A stretch of 64,000 nucleotides of DNA, taken from positions 1-64,000 of the forward strand of contig QPMI01000243.1 in NCBI GenBank assembly GCA_004431415.1. Reading direction: 5' to 3'. This document shows positions 13,201 to 26,947 of the stretch, piece after piece (the first letter of the stretch is position 1; each line of letters opens with the position of its first letter). Origin of the DNA: Cyanophora paradoxa (lineage: Eukaryota; Glaucocystophyceae; Cyanophorales; Cyanophoraceae). The notes beneath the pieces were generated by a model. That model saw nothing but the letters and a program-made list of their open reading frames with translations. It was not told the DNA's origin and did not search any database. The position numbers were made by a program, and so were the translations under genes.

Positions 13201-14854
13201 GGCCGAGGGGCCGGGACCGGCGGGGGCGGGGCGGGGCGGGGCCGGGGGAGGAGAGCGGGAGCGGGGGGAGGAGGAGGACATCTACGCGGCCATCGACGTC
13301 GCCCGCTCCCGCTCCGCCCCCTCCGCCTCCGCCCCGGGCCCCGCCCCGGCGGCCCCCCGCCCGCCCGCGGAGAGGCCGGCCCGCGGCGAGGAGGAGGAGG
13401 AGGGGCGGGGCGGGGAGGCCGGGGGCAAGGCGAAGCCGGGGGCGTACCTCACCGCGAAGCAGCGGCGGGACCTCAAGAAGGGCAAGGCCGGCGACGGCGG
13501 CGGCAGGGGCGGCGACGAGGCGGCCGGCGGGAGCTCGCCCCCGCCGCAGCCGCCCGCCCCGAAGCCGGCCAAGGGCAAGGAGAAGGAGAAGGAGAGGGGG
13601 GAGCAGAAGCCGCCCCAGCCGCAGCCGCAGCCGCAGGCGGCGGCCTCGAACGTGCGGGGCAAGAAGGGCAAGCTCAAGAAGATCAAGGAGAAGTACGCCG
13701 ACCAGGTGCTGCGTACCCTGCGCCTCCGGATCCCTCGTACCCCCCTGAGCGGGCTCCGGGGGCAGGACGAGGAGGACCGGGCGCTGGCGCTGGAGCTGCT
13801 GAAGCCGCATGGGAAGGAGGAGAAGAAGGCGGAGGCGCCGGCCCCCAGGCGCCCGCCCTCCGCGGGGCGCGGCAAGGCCCCCGCCCCCTCCTCCAACCTC
13901 GCCGACCGCACCTGCTTCCGCTGCGGCCAGAAGGGCCACCTCGTGCGCCCCGCCCCCGCCCCCGCCCCCGCCCCGCCCCGCGCCCCGCCGCGCCGACGCC
14001 GCCGCGCAGGCAAACGCGTGCAAGAACGCGGCCGGGGCGCACGTCTCAGCGGTCGCCCCGGCGGCCGCGGCGGCCGCGGACGGGCGGCCGCGAGCGATGA
14101 GCCGGCGGAGGCGGCGCCGGAGCCCGAGGCGGAGCCGGGGGCGGGGCGGGGGCGGAGAGCGGCGGGGAGGGCGCCTCGGGCAGCGGCAGCGGCAGCGGCA
14201 GCGAGGGCGAGGAGGGCGGGGAGGGCGGGGAGGGGGGTGCGGAGGGGCGGGCGGAGAAGGTGAGCCGGCGGCGGGCGGCGCGGGAGGCGCGGGAGCGGGA
14301 GCGGCGCGAGATCGCCGCCATCCTCGAGGAGGAGAACGTCGCCGAGCTCCCCGAGGCGCGCCCCCCGAGCCCCTCGCACCCGCATCCCCCTCACGAACGC
14401 AACGGGCGCAGGGCACGCTAACGTCGGAGCTGGACGCGCTGACGGGCATCCCCCGCCCCGACGACGGTGCCCGCCGCCCGCCCTGCCGCCCGGCCGGGGC
14501 CGGCCCCTCGCGCCTCCGCTGACGCCGGGGCCCGGGGGCAGTGCTGCTGTTCGCGGTGCCGGTGTGCGGGCCCTACTCGGCGCTCACGAGCTACAAGTTC
14601 AAGGTCAAGCTCGTGCCGGGGAGCCAGAAGAAGGGCAAGGGTGCGGCCGCGCCCCGCCCCGTCCCCCGAGCGCGGGCCCGGGGGCGAGGGGGCGGGCAGC
14701 GGCGCGGCAGGCGCAGGCGATGTTCGTGAAGCAGGGGGACGCGACGGCGCGGGAGCGGGACCTCGTCAAGGCGCTGGGGGAGAACGAGCTCTTCCAGGCC
14801 ATGATCGGCTCCGTCAAGATCGCCTCCCCCGGCGCCCACGCCGCCAAGAAGTAG
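10218..14854 (+). CDS. NEMF/Rqc2-type ribosome quality-control factor (NFACT family)
   Basis: Cytoplasmic factor that binds stalled 60S-nascent-chain complexes and, in the family, directs CAT-tail addition and Ltn1 ubiquitination. The start ATG at 10218 opens [16 protein letters not shown], matching the NFACT-N start. Then come [62 protein letters not shown] and FAVRETYP, all in family order. A coiled coil (about 11720-12010) is followed by the NFACT-R region ([54 protein letters not shown]). A lysine/acid-rich stretch precedes a CCHC zinc knuckle, [14 protein letters not shown], split by an intron at about 13949-14009. The NFACT-C end has [14 protein letters not shown] and the stop is at 14852-14854. 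Length and domain order are those of a full-length eukaryotic NEMF. At least ten short introns. Identification is firm. Confidence 0.95.
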
Positions 14855-15753
14855 GCCCCCGCCTGGGCTCCTGTCGAACGAAGCAGGGCCAATACACGCT
14901 GAAGGCTCCGGGGGAGGTACTGAGGCAGGCCGCGTCTCTGGGGCAGGCCACTCATTTTTTGCGGGGGCTCGTTTTCGCGAATCTCGGTCCCTCCGGCCTC
15001 CTACCCGTAACCCTCGATCCGCGACGAAATTCGGGAGTCACTGAGTCCTTCCCGAGTCTGGGCGCCGGCAGTAGTTTTCCAACCGTTGAACTTTTTTGGC
15101 ACGCGCAAGCTAGCGCTTAAGAAGGGGCGCTGTACGTCACAGCCCCGCGTGAAATCTATGCAGCTGTCAATTACGTCGATCACGTGCACGCCGCGGTGAC
15201 GCATTTGCAATTCAAGATCATCGGATCCACCGATTGCGAGTCAAGACCGTACGCGTCGGACTGCAGTTCCAAGTTCATATGGGGCTGGGCCTCGCCGGCC
15301 CTCCCCCGCAGCGGCGCCTAGGCCTAGCCTATAGCTACTGCTCAGCGGCTGACAAAATTGAAACCTTTGAAGAAACAAATTAGTTGTGTGCGTATATACG
15401 TAGAAGGAAACTTGAACTCGAAAACTTCCTAGGCTCTGGAAAATTCCAAAAATTCTATTCAGGACAGTGCTTTGTCAACTTTCCTAAGATTCAAATGCAC
15501 TATGAAGCAAACGAACATTTGAAGGGGGCCTCTTTGAGGCTCTACGAAAGCAGTGATGACATCAGAGCCACACACAGATCTAGAGTGGCAGAGCGGGTCA
15601 ACTAACTGGACCTCCGAACTCCACGGAACTCGGGAGAACATTGCGAACTTTGCGGTAGATACACGCGCGCGCGGCCGCATAGCCGGCGGCGGCCGAGGCC
15701 GGGCGGCGGGCGCCGGCTTGGGGCGCGCGGGGCGGGCCGGGCCGGGGCTGCGG
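14855..15753. other. Convergent intergenic region
   Basis: About 900 bp of lower GC between two 3' ends. A 73-codon open frame at 15384-15605 resembles nothing I know and lacks the codon bias of the neighbours, so I treat it as chance. No RNA gene or repeat is recognised. Confidence 0.6.
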
Positions 15754-17374
15754 TCAGGGGCGCCGGAGGGCGCGGAGCTCGAGGGTGGCGGCGGCGATGG
15801 TGTCGGCGTGCGAGAGGGCGGCCTCGGCGGCAGCCCGCGCCCGGAGCGCCGCCGCCCGCACCAGCATCGCCTCCTTCTCCAGCTCCTCCGCCACCTCCTC
15901 CGCCCTCCGCTTCCTCTTCTGCGCACCCCCGGCCGCGGCCCGTCAGCAGCCGCGGGACTGCCGTCGCCGCCGCCGCCGCGCGCGCTCGGACCTCGCCGCG
16001 GGGGCCCTGGCCGGCGGGGCTGGAGGGGCCGGCGACGGGGGCCGCCTCGCCGGCCGGGGCCCGCGAGCCCGCGTCGTCGGCCTCCTCCGCTTCCTCGGGC
16101 TCGTCCAGATCCACCGGCGCCCGCCGCCCAGGCCCCGGCCCCCCCGCCCCGCCGCCCCCGCCCCTGCCCCCGCCGCCCCCGGCCGGCCGCCGGCGGCTGC
16201 TCGGGGGCCTTCCCCGTGCCGCCGCCCTCCCCTCCCCCTCGCGCTCGCCCGCGGCGGCCTGCAAGGGGCGTCAGGTCTACGGGTCAGCCGGGGGCGCCGG
16301 GTGGGCGGGCGGGCGCTGCGCACGGCGGGGGCGGGGGCCTCCTCCAGGCCCTGGCCCCGGCCCAGGGGGCGGGCGGGGGCGGGGGCCTCCTCCGAGGACC
16401 CGCGCCGCGCATCATCCGCGAACTGGACCTTCTTCTGCGCGCCCGGGGGCTTCGCGCCGGCGCCGCTTGCCGGGACGACCGGGGCGTCCGGCACGGCCGG
16501 GGGCGTGGCGGCGGCTGTCGCCGTCGCCGGCGCTGCCGGCCTTGGGCGGGGGTTCGGCGACGGCGAGAGGGTGATCACGACGGGCCGGTTTGTGCCGCGC
16601 TCCACCGTGCGGCCCCGCTGCGGGTCCGGGCCTGTCCGCCCCCTGTCAGCAAGGTGATTCCGGACCCGCGGCCATGCGACGAGGCGCACGCTTCGGGGTA
16701 GTGCACGTGGGCCCGGGCAGCTGCCGGTCGGCCTTCACGCTGCCCTGCTTCGCGGTGCACGTGAGCTGCAGGCCGAGGTTCTTCGCCTTCCTGACGATCG
16801 CGTCAATCGAACGCCGTCGTTTTCCGACAAGCATGTCCTGCGGATCGCGAGGCGCGAGCTCGAGTTAGAAGCGGCTTTGAGAATGAGCCCGCGCATGCAC
16901 AATGACGCAGACCAGGATGTCCGGATTCCCGCCGCTCAGAGTCATGTAGCGTCTGGCGAAGGCGGGGAAGCTCTCGCCGTCATTCCGTTTCTCTTTGAAC
17001 TCTTCAACCAGAGCCTCTACAGTCCTCTCGTCTTTAGGTTCGTACTTGCGAACTGCAATGGTATCAGCTCAGTGCCGCGAAGTGAATGCTCGTGTATATG
17101 GCAGCGCGTACATGTGCGCCCGCGCGCAGGCGAACGCACAAGTGAGGTCCGTCGACGTCGGCCCGGCGGCCGAGGCGCGGTTCTCTTGCTCTTCGAAGGA
17201 GGTATCGTAGTCCGACTCGCTGCGGGACGAGCGCTCAAGCGAAACTGCACAGGAGCCGCGCGGCCCCCGGGGCGGGCCGGCTTGCGCACGGTTCCGACTC
17301 GGTCGGCCGCGGCCGCGGCTTGCTTGGCGCTTTGCGTTGCTTGCTGGCCGACTTGACTTTTTGATGGTGGCCAA
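15754..17374 (-). CDS. Unknown protein with basic N-terminus, RVxF-like motif and C-terminal helix
   Basis: I do not recognise the family. The model comes from intron phase. Exon 1 is 17374-17140, basic (MATIKKSSRPASNAKRQ) then acidic (SESDYDTSFEEQEN). Exon 2 is 17052-16913 (RKYEPKDERTVEALVEEF, NDGESFPAFARRYMTLSGG). Exon 3 is 16837-16690 (DMLVGKRRRSIDAIVRKAKN). Exon 4 starts at 16631 and contains RPVVITLSPSPNP and KKVQFADD. After at least one further intron the last exon (about 15920-15754) is a charged helix with KRKRRAEEVAEELEKEAM. Each junction in the first four exons keeps frame exactly and uses GTCTG/GTGCG donors with CTGAC-like branch sites. KVQF fits the RVxF docking consensus for protein phosphatase 1, but that is a short motif. 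It diverges from the lipase-like gene. Reality of the gene is likely; function is open. Confidence 0.7.
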
Positions 17375-17843
17375 TCGCCTTGGTACGCGCCATGTATGCT
17401 GGTGTCGAGCGGAACAACTACGGCCTGAGCCTTCGCCTGGTCGGGTTTGCCGGTTTCCGCGGTTCGAGACAACCGGATTGATGCGCGAAGTCGCCGGGAC
17501 GAGCGGGGCGCGTCGGGGCGTTCTTTAGAATTCGCGGTCAGGCTGAGCGTGCGCCTGACTGCGGGGTACGCCGCCACGGTTTGCAGGGGGTACGTTGCGG
17601 AACTGGCTGATCAGGTGGCTCAGGTGGCCGACTCAGCAGCATATGCATATGCATGCACATGGACTGCAGCTGCATGCGCAGATCGTCGAGGCGTTGAATA
17701 GTGGGCGCTGCAGCTGGCGCCGGCTGTCACGAAGAACGCTGTACCACCCCTGTTTCGTTTTTTTTGAGGGAGCGCTTGGCCAGTAGCGGCGCAGGCACGC
17801 CGTCCCTTCGCTAGAGAGAGAGAGGCACGCGAAGCGAAGCGCG
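17375..17843. promoter_or_regulatory. Divergent intergenic region
   Basis: 469 bp between two divergent starts; it presumably contains both promoters. A short palindromic patch rich in ATGCAT (about 17636-17672) is visible. No other named motif. Confidence 0.45.
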
Positions 17844-20800
17844 ATGGACCGCACGGACGACATCGCGGACGCTCTGGTCGTGTGCTTCCTCGCCGATGGC
17901 CGGTGCGGCGTCTTCGCGCGAGTTCGCGGCCCTCCAAACTCCAGCTAACTGTCGGCGCCAACGACAGACAGCCACCCGTGTCGCTGCGGACGCGGATCAC
18001 GACACATCAAGGGGAGCCCGGCAAGCGCGTCGTGCTGGGGCGGCGCGACGACGGCACGACCTTCGTCGCGTTCCTCACCACGCAGTGGTCGGAGTACCTC
18101 ACGGCGCTGGCGACCTCGGCGCTGGCAGCCGACGGCATCCTGGGTAGCTGGCTCCCGCGATCCACGTACTGGTGAACCAGCATTAGATTTACCTAACATG
18201 TTTGACGCAGAATATGCGCGTAGCGGCGACCTGGGGCACTTCCTCACGGTGCCGCGGGCCTTCCTCGTCGAGCTCCTCGAAACCTCGAAGCGCCTCGTGC
18301 TCTGCGGGCACGGCGCGGGCGGGGCGGCGGCCGTGCTCGCGGGGTCCTTCCTGGCGCTGGAGTGCGAGGATGCGTCGAAGGGCCTGACGCCCGAGGCGGT
18401 CGCCTCGGGGGAGGAGGCGCTGAAGCTGAAGGAGAAGCTCTCGATCGTGACGTTCGGGGGGCCGGCGTGCGCGCCCTGGGGCCCCCTCCTCGCGGGCCGC
18501 CTCCGCGACGTCGGCATCGCCGCCAACACCACCCACCTCCTCCGCGACGACGACCCCGTCCCCGGCCTCTTCTTCTCCGCCGGCAGCAAGCTCCCCGCCG
18601 CCCCCGCCTACCAGCGCCCCGCCCCGCCCCCCGGCCCCTCCCTCCCCACCACCGCCAAGGAGGCCGCCGCCGCCGCGCGCGAGGCGGCGGCGGCGGCGGG
18701 GGCGGAGGCGGCGCGCGTGGGCGACGCCGTCAAGTCCGCCGCCGTCAGCAAGAGCCTCGGGGCCCTCCAGAGCGGTGCGCGGCGCGCCCCCGCGCCCCCC
18801 CCCCCCCCCCCCCCCCCCCCCCAGCGCCCCGCGCCCCGCGCCCGACGCCCCCGCGCCCCGCGCCCGACGCCCCCGCGCAGCCCTCTACTCCTCGGGCACC
18901 CTCGCGGGGGCCTCGTACCCCCTGCTCGTGAAGCTCTTCACGCCGGGCCCCGCCCCCGCGGCCACCGCCTGCCGCGTCTTCCCCGGCAACGTGCACGTGC
19001 TCAGGTGAGCGCGCGCGGCGGCGGGGGCAGGGGGCAGGGGCGGCGCCGACGGGCGGGGGCGGCAGCGAGCGGGAGGGGGCGGCGGCGAGGTTCTTCCACC
19101 TGCCGGCGGACGAGGACGTGCTGCAGGCCCTCTCCGAGGCGCTCTCCCTCCTCCCCGCCTCCGCCCTCCACGCCGCCCGCGCCGCCGCCGAGAAGGCGAG
19201 CGTCCCCGCCCCCGCCCCCGCCCGCGCCGGCGCCCCGAGCGCCGCTCACCGGCAGCACGCAGCACTCGCTGCCGGCGTACGCGTCGGCCTTCCTCGCCGT
19301 CTCCTCCCCGCCGGGCGCCGCCTCCTCGCCCGAGGCGGCGGGCGAGGTGAACATGATCGCCGCGGGGCGCATCGCCCGCATCGCGGTGGACGCCGTGGAG
19401 ATCTCGGCGCGCCACACGCGCGACCAGTGCCTCGTCCGCGTCGCCGTCCGCGGCGAGGGCCTCTCCCAGGCGCGCCCCGCAGGAGGGGAGGGAGGGGGGC
19501 CCGCGCGCCCGCTCTGAGGCGCTTCCCGGCAGGTCCTCGAGGCGGAGCTGGCGCCGAGCCTGCCGGCCACGCGGGCCCTCCAGCGCGTGGGCTACACCCC
19601 GGCGGCCCCCGCCGGCGGCCGCTGCCTGGTGCTCGAGGCGCCGCTCCCGGCCGGCTGGCGCTTCGCGGTGGGCTCGGAGGCGGGCCCCGTGGCGCTGCGG
19701 CTCTCGGGCCCGTTCGCGTCGGCGGCGGTGGCGGTGACGGCGCGGTGCCTGCGGGACTCGCCTCAGCTGCGGGCGCGCGTCGGGCGCCTCTCTGCCTCGG
19801 CGGTCGTCGAGTGCGCCGCCTCCGTCGCCCTCCTCGAGCTCCTCTCCGACCCGCCCCCGCCCATCCCCGCCCCCGTCCTCGCCCCCGCCCCCGTCGCCGC
19901 CCCCGGGGAGGAGCCCCCGCCCCGCCTCAGCCGCTGGGCCGCCGACGCCGTCGAGAAGCTCGACAAGGTGCGCTCGCTCGCTCGGAGGCCGCTCCGGCAG
20001 CGCTGAGGGCGGGGCGGGCAGGGGCTGGCGTCGCTGCACGCGGAGGACTTCGCGACGTACTGCACGCGGCAGCTCTTCGAGTACCTGAGCGCCCACGACC
20101 GGCACCGCCAGCGCCGCGCCATGCAGGCCGCCGCCGCCCGCGCCGCCGAGGCCGCCCTCGCCGCCGTCGCCGCCGCCACCATCGCCGACCCGGGGAGGCC
20201 CCCGCCGAGCCCGAGCCCGAGCCCGAGGCCGAGGCCGGGCCCGAGGCGGAGGCGGAGGCGGAGGGCGCGCCGGAGCCCGAGGGCGAGGGCGAGGGCGCGG
20301 GCGCGGGCGAGGGCGGGGCCGCCAGGCCGGCGGCGGCGGCCAAGGCCAAGGGCAAGAAGGCGGCGGCGGCGGCGGCGAAAGGCAAGAAGGCGGCGGCCCC
20401 TGCGGCCCCTGCGGCCCCGGCGGCGGGGCGGCCGCGCCGGATGTGCCGCCAGAGCCGGCGGCGCCGACGCCCGAGTCCGGGCGGGACCTCGTCGAGGGGC
20501 CCATCGGCGCCCTCCTCAGGCGCCCCCGCCCCGCCGCGCCTCCGCACCCCCCCCCCCCCCCCCCCTCACGCGGGCGGCGGCGCAGGTCGCTGGCGTTCCT
20601 CTCGGCGACGCTGCCGGCGGGGCTCGTGCCGCTGCACCCGCAGGACCTCGCCGCCGCCCGCACCGCCTTCGCAGAGTCCGCCCCCCGCTTCCCTCCCGCC
20701 CGCCCCGCGCTCCGCCTGACGGGGCCGGGGCGGCGTGGGGCAGCGCGGCGGGGGCGCTGGAGGCGGGGGCGCTGCGTGCGCGGGTGGAGGAGCTGCCGCG

Positions 20801-21997
20801 GCTCTTCCGGGACGCCGGCGCGCCGCTCGCCTTCGCGGAGCGCGAGCGGCTGCTCGCCGGCCTCTCCCGCTGCTCCTTCGCCGCCCTCGCCGCCGCCCTC
20901 GCCCGCGCCCCCGCCGCGCCCGAGGCCCCGCTCCTCGCCGACGACTTCGTGTTCCTATCGGCCCTCCTCAACCAGGCGCGCGCGCCCCGCGAGCGATGCC
21001 GCCCAGCCGAACGAGCTCGCCCCTGAGGGGCCCCCGCGTGGCAGGTGCTGGACGGGAGCGAGTCGAAGTGGATCGTGGGCCCCGCGACGGGCGGCGAGGG
21101 GGCCCCCAAGGGCCCCAAGGCCTTCTTCAAGGCGCTGCTGGAGGAGGTGCGGGAGGGGGCGGGGCGGGCCTCGGGGGGGCCCATCACGGGCCCCTCGTAC
21201 ACCCACCGCCTCTTCGCCCTCGCCGGGGCGCACGGCATCCCCCCGGCCTTCGACGACTCCTACGCCGAGAGCCGCCTCATCAACTCCGCCCACTTCGGTG
21301 CGCGCCGCGGGCCTTCCGCCGGCGATCCGCCTGCTGACGCCGCGCGATCGCCAGGGGACGTGAAGCTCGTGTACCTCCTCCGGCAGGCCCTCTGGTCGGC
21401 CCCTGCCGCCACCCTCGTCGTCGGCGCCCCCAGGGCCGGCAAGTCCTCCCTCCTCCGCATCCTCCTCGGCCCCGCCGCCGTCCCCGCCGGCCCCTCCGGC
21501 GGCCCCGTGCGCGCCTACGTCGCGGAGGGCGCCGCGGGGGGGGCCCCGCAGGTCGCCGCCGAGCTCTGCTTCGACCGGCGCGCCGCCGCGAGCGAGGCGG
21601 CGCGCCCGCGGCGGCTCGCGCACTCGCTGCTGCCGGCTGCGGCGGCGGTGATCGGGTGGTGGAGTGCGGGGCGGCGGCGGAGGGGGCCGACGCGGCGGTG
21701 GAGGCGGCGGAGCTGCTGCGGCGCGCCGCCGGCCTCGGGTGCCCCGCGGTGGCGGTGCTGACGCGGTGCGACGCGCTGTACGCGCCCGAGGGGGAGGAGC
21801 GGGTGGAGCGCTTCCAGGCGGCGGTGCGGCAGGCGGCGGAGCGCATGCGGGTGCTCGCCGGCGAGGCGGTCCCCGTCCTCGCCGCCGTCCTCAGCGAGGC
21901 CGCCGCCGACGCCTTCGTCGCCCTCGCCCCGGAGGGCATCCGCATCCTCGACCCCAAGGCCCTCGCCCCCGCCCTCCGCTCCGCATGCTCCCCGTAG
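17844..21997 (+). CDS. Class-3-lipase-like domain fused to a P-loop GTPase-like domain
   Basis: Large multi-exon gene starting at ATG 17844 (MDRTDDIADALVVCFLADG). The next exon, VVLGRRDDGTTFVAFLTTQW, leads into an alpha/beta-hydrolase segment: LVLCGHGAGGAAAVLAG (GHGAGG at 18306-18323) and LSIVTFGGPACAPWG, then HLLRDDDPVPGLFF, in the order of fungal-type class 3 lipases. In that family the nucleophile sits in GHSLGG; here the serine is glycine. Downstream are RVFPGNVHVL, a beta-rich region (about 19260-19850), Ala/Glu/Lys-rich low complexity (about 20150-20440), a helical region and a P-loop, GAPRAGKS (21423-21446). The last exon has AVLTRCDALYAPEG, matching a G4 (TKxD-type) motif, and ends with TAG at 21995-21997. 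I infer a GTP-regulated membrane or lipid-associated protein with an inactive hydrolase domain. The first intron boundary is uncertain. Confidence 0.72.
18795..18822 (+). repeat. 28-nt poly(C) tract in an intron
   Basis: Lies in the intron between the exon ending GALQS and the exon starting ALYSSGTLAG of the lipase-like gene. Sense-strand C-tract. Confidence 0.9.
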
Positions 21998-22217
21998 CCG
22001 ACCCACCTCCGATCCGAGCCCGGCTGTTCAACACCTGTTTCCTTTCTCTTACACACATGGCACTCGGGCGCATGGACTGACATTAAAAAGAATGGACTCC
22101 TATATGTAAAGAACGAGCGCGCGGGGACCGAAGATAGCTGGCAGTTGGACGCGCGCTCGCGGGCCGGCGGGGGCTCGCGCCGGCGGCCTCCCCTCTCTTC
22201 TGCGAGGCCTGGGCCCC

Positions 22218-24445
22218 TCACATGTTGCCGAGGCTCATCTGGGAGAACTTCATGCCGGAGCCGGCCTTCTTGAGCCACTTGAAGTGCGAGGCCAGGGCGC
22301 TCCAGAAGGACGGGTAGCAGTTGTACGGGATCCCGTACTCCTGCGCCCCGCCCCGCCTCAGAGGCCCGCCCGCTTCGCCCGGCGCGCGCTGAGACGAGGG
22401 GCGGCTCGCCTTGGCGGTCTTCTCGACGATGGGGGCGATCTCGTCGTAGTAGACGTGCGAGATGGTCGGGAAGAGGTGGTGCTCGACCTGCCCCGCCGAG
22501 CTCAGCGGCGCGCGCCCTGCAGGCGGCGCGGGGGAGAGGGGGGGGCGGACCTGGTAGTTGAGGCCGCCCGAGACGAACTTCCAGAAGGACGACTGCGGGC
22601 TGAAGTTCGCCGTCGTCGCCAGCTGCGCCCCCGCCGGCCAGCGCGTGAGCGGGCGGGGCGGGGCGGGGGGGCGGCGGGGCGGGGGCACCTGGGAGGTGGC
22701 CCAGTCGACCTTGACGCGGCGGCCCTCCTGGACCTCGTAGAAGTCGACCTGCTCCACGACGTGCGCCACCTGGAACATGAACGCCAGGCACCAGCCCGTG
22801 ATCATCTGCCCCCGCACCCCGCCCCGTTCGGCCCCGGCAGGAGGAGCGGGGCGGGGGCGGGGCGGGGCGGGACCTCGGCGGCGACGAAGAGGAGGACGAC
22901 GCGCCAGACGGGGAGGTACATCGACGGGATCACCAGCGTGTACGTGAAGAAGATGATCTGCGCCCAGCGCCCGCCCCCGCTCGCATCCCGCGGCCCGCCG
23001 CGGTGCCGGGGGCCCGCCCCCGCCCCGCGCACCTTGCCGCCGAAGAGAATGACCTTCTCGATGAGGGGCAGCGGGCCGAAGGTGATGCTGGCGGGGCCGG
23101 CTCAGGGGCGGGGGGCCGGGGTGGCGCTCGGCGGGGCGGGCGGGCGGGCGAGCGGCGCACTTGCCGATGGCGCCCTTGGAGATGGCGAGGAAGTCGTCGA
23201 AGAGGACGGACTTGAGGGCGAGGAGGCCGTAGAGGAAGGCCAGGTAGATGTGCTGGTACTTCTGGTACGACTGCCCCCCGCCTCGGAAAAGGAAGGGAGA
23301 GGGAAAGAAAAGGGAAGGCGGACCTGGTGGGGCTGCGCGAGGGTCACCCGCCGCACGTCCGGGTCCTTGACGCCTGCGGCGGGGGCGGTCGGGAGGGGCG
23401 GGGCGGCGCGGCCGGCCGGGTCGGGCCGCGCGCACGGATGTCGGGGTCCAGGCCGTCCACGTTGGTGTACGCGTGGTGGCCCACGTCGTGCTGCTGCTTC
23501 CACATGTAGCTGCTCGCGCCGACCTGCCGCCCACGCGCACGCGACACGTCAGCGGCGCGCCCCACGTGACGCGCCCGTCCGCGGCGCGCACCAGGTCGAG
23601 CGAGATGCCAGAAAGCCGGCAGAGCCAGGGCTTGTTCGAGTAACCGCCTGCAGCGATGGCGTCACCCAGGGGTCGCCGTCAGCCTCGGCACGGCGCGCAC
23701 CGTGGTTGCCGTCGTGCTGGATGGAGACGCCGACCTCGGCGAAGGCGAAGCCGAGCAGAACGGCGCCGAGCGCCGAGTACGCCAGGCTCTCGAAGGCGAA
23801 GAATGTGAGGTAGTAGCCGAGCGCGAGCATCCCGAAGATGGAGGCCGACTTCGCGTACATCTTAGGCGCATCCCGCATCGACTTCTGCGCCGCCGCGCGT
23901 CCGCCGCATGAGCGGCGGCCGGCGCTCGCGAGCGGCCGCAACGGACGACGCACCCCCTCCTTCTTGAAGTACGCCTCCACGCGCTTCTTGAGCTCGACGT
24001 AGAACTCGCTCTCGTCTTCATAGGTAATCGGCTTCTCACCCTTAGTCGCGTCCAGCTCGCCGATGCAGAACTTGCCCAGCATGTCGCGGACGTAGAGCGG
24101 GTGGTACGACTCGAACAGCTGCGTAACATCCCGCCCCGCCTGCAGATAGATGAGGTCTCCACCAGGATGCTTGGGGGCCCTGTGCAGCGCAGCGAGCACG
24201 CGCGGCGTTCGAATCTCAATCAGCACGCGGGCGCTCACGTGCGCGGGAGGGGGGCGCGCGGACCACTCGCTCATGTCATAAACCTTGCCCCGAACAATCA
24301 GCCAGCAGTCTCCCGGCGTGCTGTGCCGCCCGACCTCCTCCAGGGTGTACCGCTTCCCCTTCTCGCCAGCCTTGCGGCGGCTGGGGCTAGCCTCGCGGGA
24401 AGAGCCTCCCGCAGCCGACTTCCTGGGGCGCAGCTCCGGAGCCAT
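22218..24445 (-). CDS. Front-end (cytochrome b5-fused) acyl-lipid desaturase
   Basis: Membrane desaturase that inserts a double bond between the carboxyl end and an existing one in long-chain polyunsaturated fatty acids, probably in the ER. The N-terminal cytochrome b5 domain has the heme motif HPGGD (about 24167-24150) after YTLEEVGRH and WLIVRGKVYDMSEW. Three histidine boxes follow: QHDGNHGA (about 23725-23700), QQHDVGHH (about 23505-23480), and QVEHHLFP, where Q replaces the first H as in all front-end enzymes; that box is split by an intron at about 22490-22556. Hydrophobic segments lie between the boxes (for example IIFFTYTLVIPSMYLPVW). The stop is at 22218-22220. I chose the ATG at 24445 for its GCCATGG context; the frame is open upstream, so a longer N-terminus is possible. 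Delta-4, -5, -6 or -8 specificity cannot be read from the motifs. It diverges from the kinase gene across 234 bp. Confidence 0.93.
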
Positions 24446-24679
24446 GGCGCCGGGGCGAACTGGGCGAGCGGCCGGCCTAGTCGAAAAAAAAGGGAGGAGG
24501 GCGTCAGCCCCACACAATGGGGAGCCAGGAGCGGAGTTCGTCTGCGCGACGAGTACGGCGTTCACGCACCTGCGGCGCTGTCTAGGAGCAGCCGGACGAA
24601 GGCGCTCCGCGAACTAAATGCGAGGGTACCCCTCGGCCAGCTCAGTTCAGCAGCGTGGAGCAGCACGCCCGATTCGAAG

Positions 24680-26281
<1,602 letters not shown>

Positions 26282-26947
26282 GCGGACCTCTTAGCGGCCT
26301 TCCGTCCGTCTATTCGCCCCGCCTTGGGGGCCCCACTGCCCCCAGAACTCGCCCTTGCACCGCCAACAACTCCCGGGGCTCGTCGCAGCCTCATTACTTC
26401 CCACTCCCGCTCTCCCCGATCATCGCTTCCCGCCCGCCCGCGCCCGCGGTCGCCTTCCGCTCTGTCGGGTCTTTTTCCTTCTAGTTCCCTTGCTAGTGTC
26501 GTTTCTTCATATGTAGAATGCAGTGTGTATCCTCGGACTGGTATTCGATCCGATTTGCGATATGGAGTCAGCTTGCCTCCACGCGCGAGGCACGCGCACG
26601 AGAGGCCGGCCTGGCCGCCGCGTGCCGGCGGACGTCCACGTCATTGGCAGCAAGGCCCGTCAGAGTTCCCCTGACCCATAGGCAACCTAGACTCCGCCAG
26701 GGCTCTAGCCCTGAGGTCAAGGCTCTACTAGGCTATATATCAAAGTGGCGACGTGCACGGTGCAACGGTGCACTGCGGCAGAAGAACGACTGAACACAAC
26801 CTCCATTTAGCGCGGCATGTCCTGTCTGCGTGGTAGGAAAAAGCTACTTGGGCCGCGGCCCGGCGAGTGGGTGGCCGCGCGCTGCAAAAAAGGCGAGGGG
26901 GCGGGGCGGAGGGGCGGGGCGGGGCGGGGCGGGATGCCGGGGGCCGG
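26282..26947. other. Convergent intergenic region
   Basis: About 670 bp between two 3' ends, lower GC near 26450-26820. No protein-like frame, RNA gene or repeat that I recognise. Confidence 0.6.

Noticed and set aside
15384-15605. 73-codon ORF in the convergent intergenic region
   Set aside because: Low-GC text unlike neighbouring exons, no homology recognised, no splice signals.
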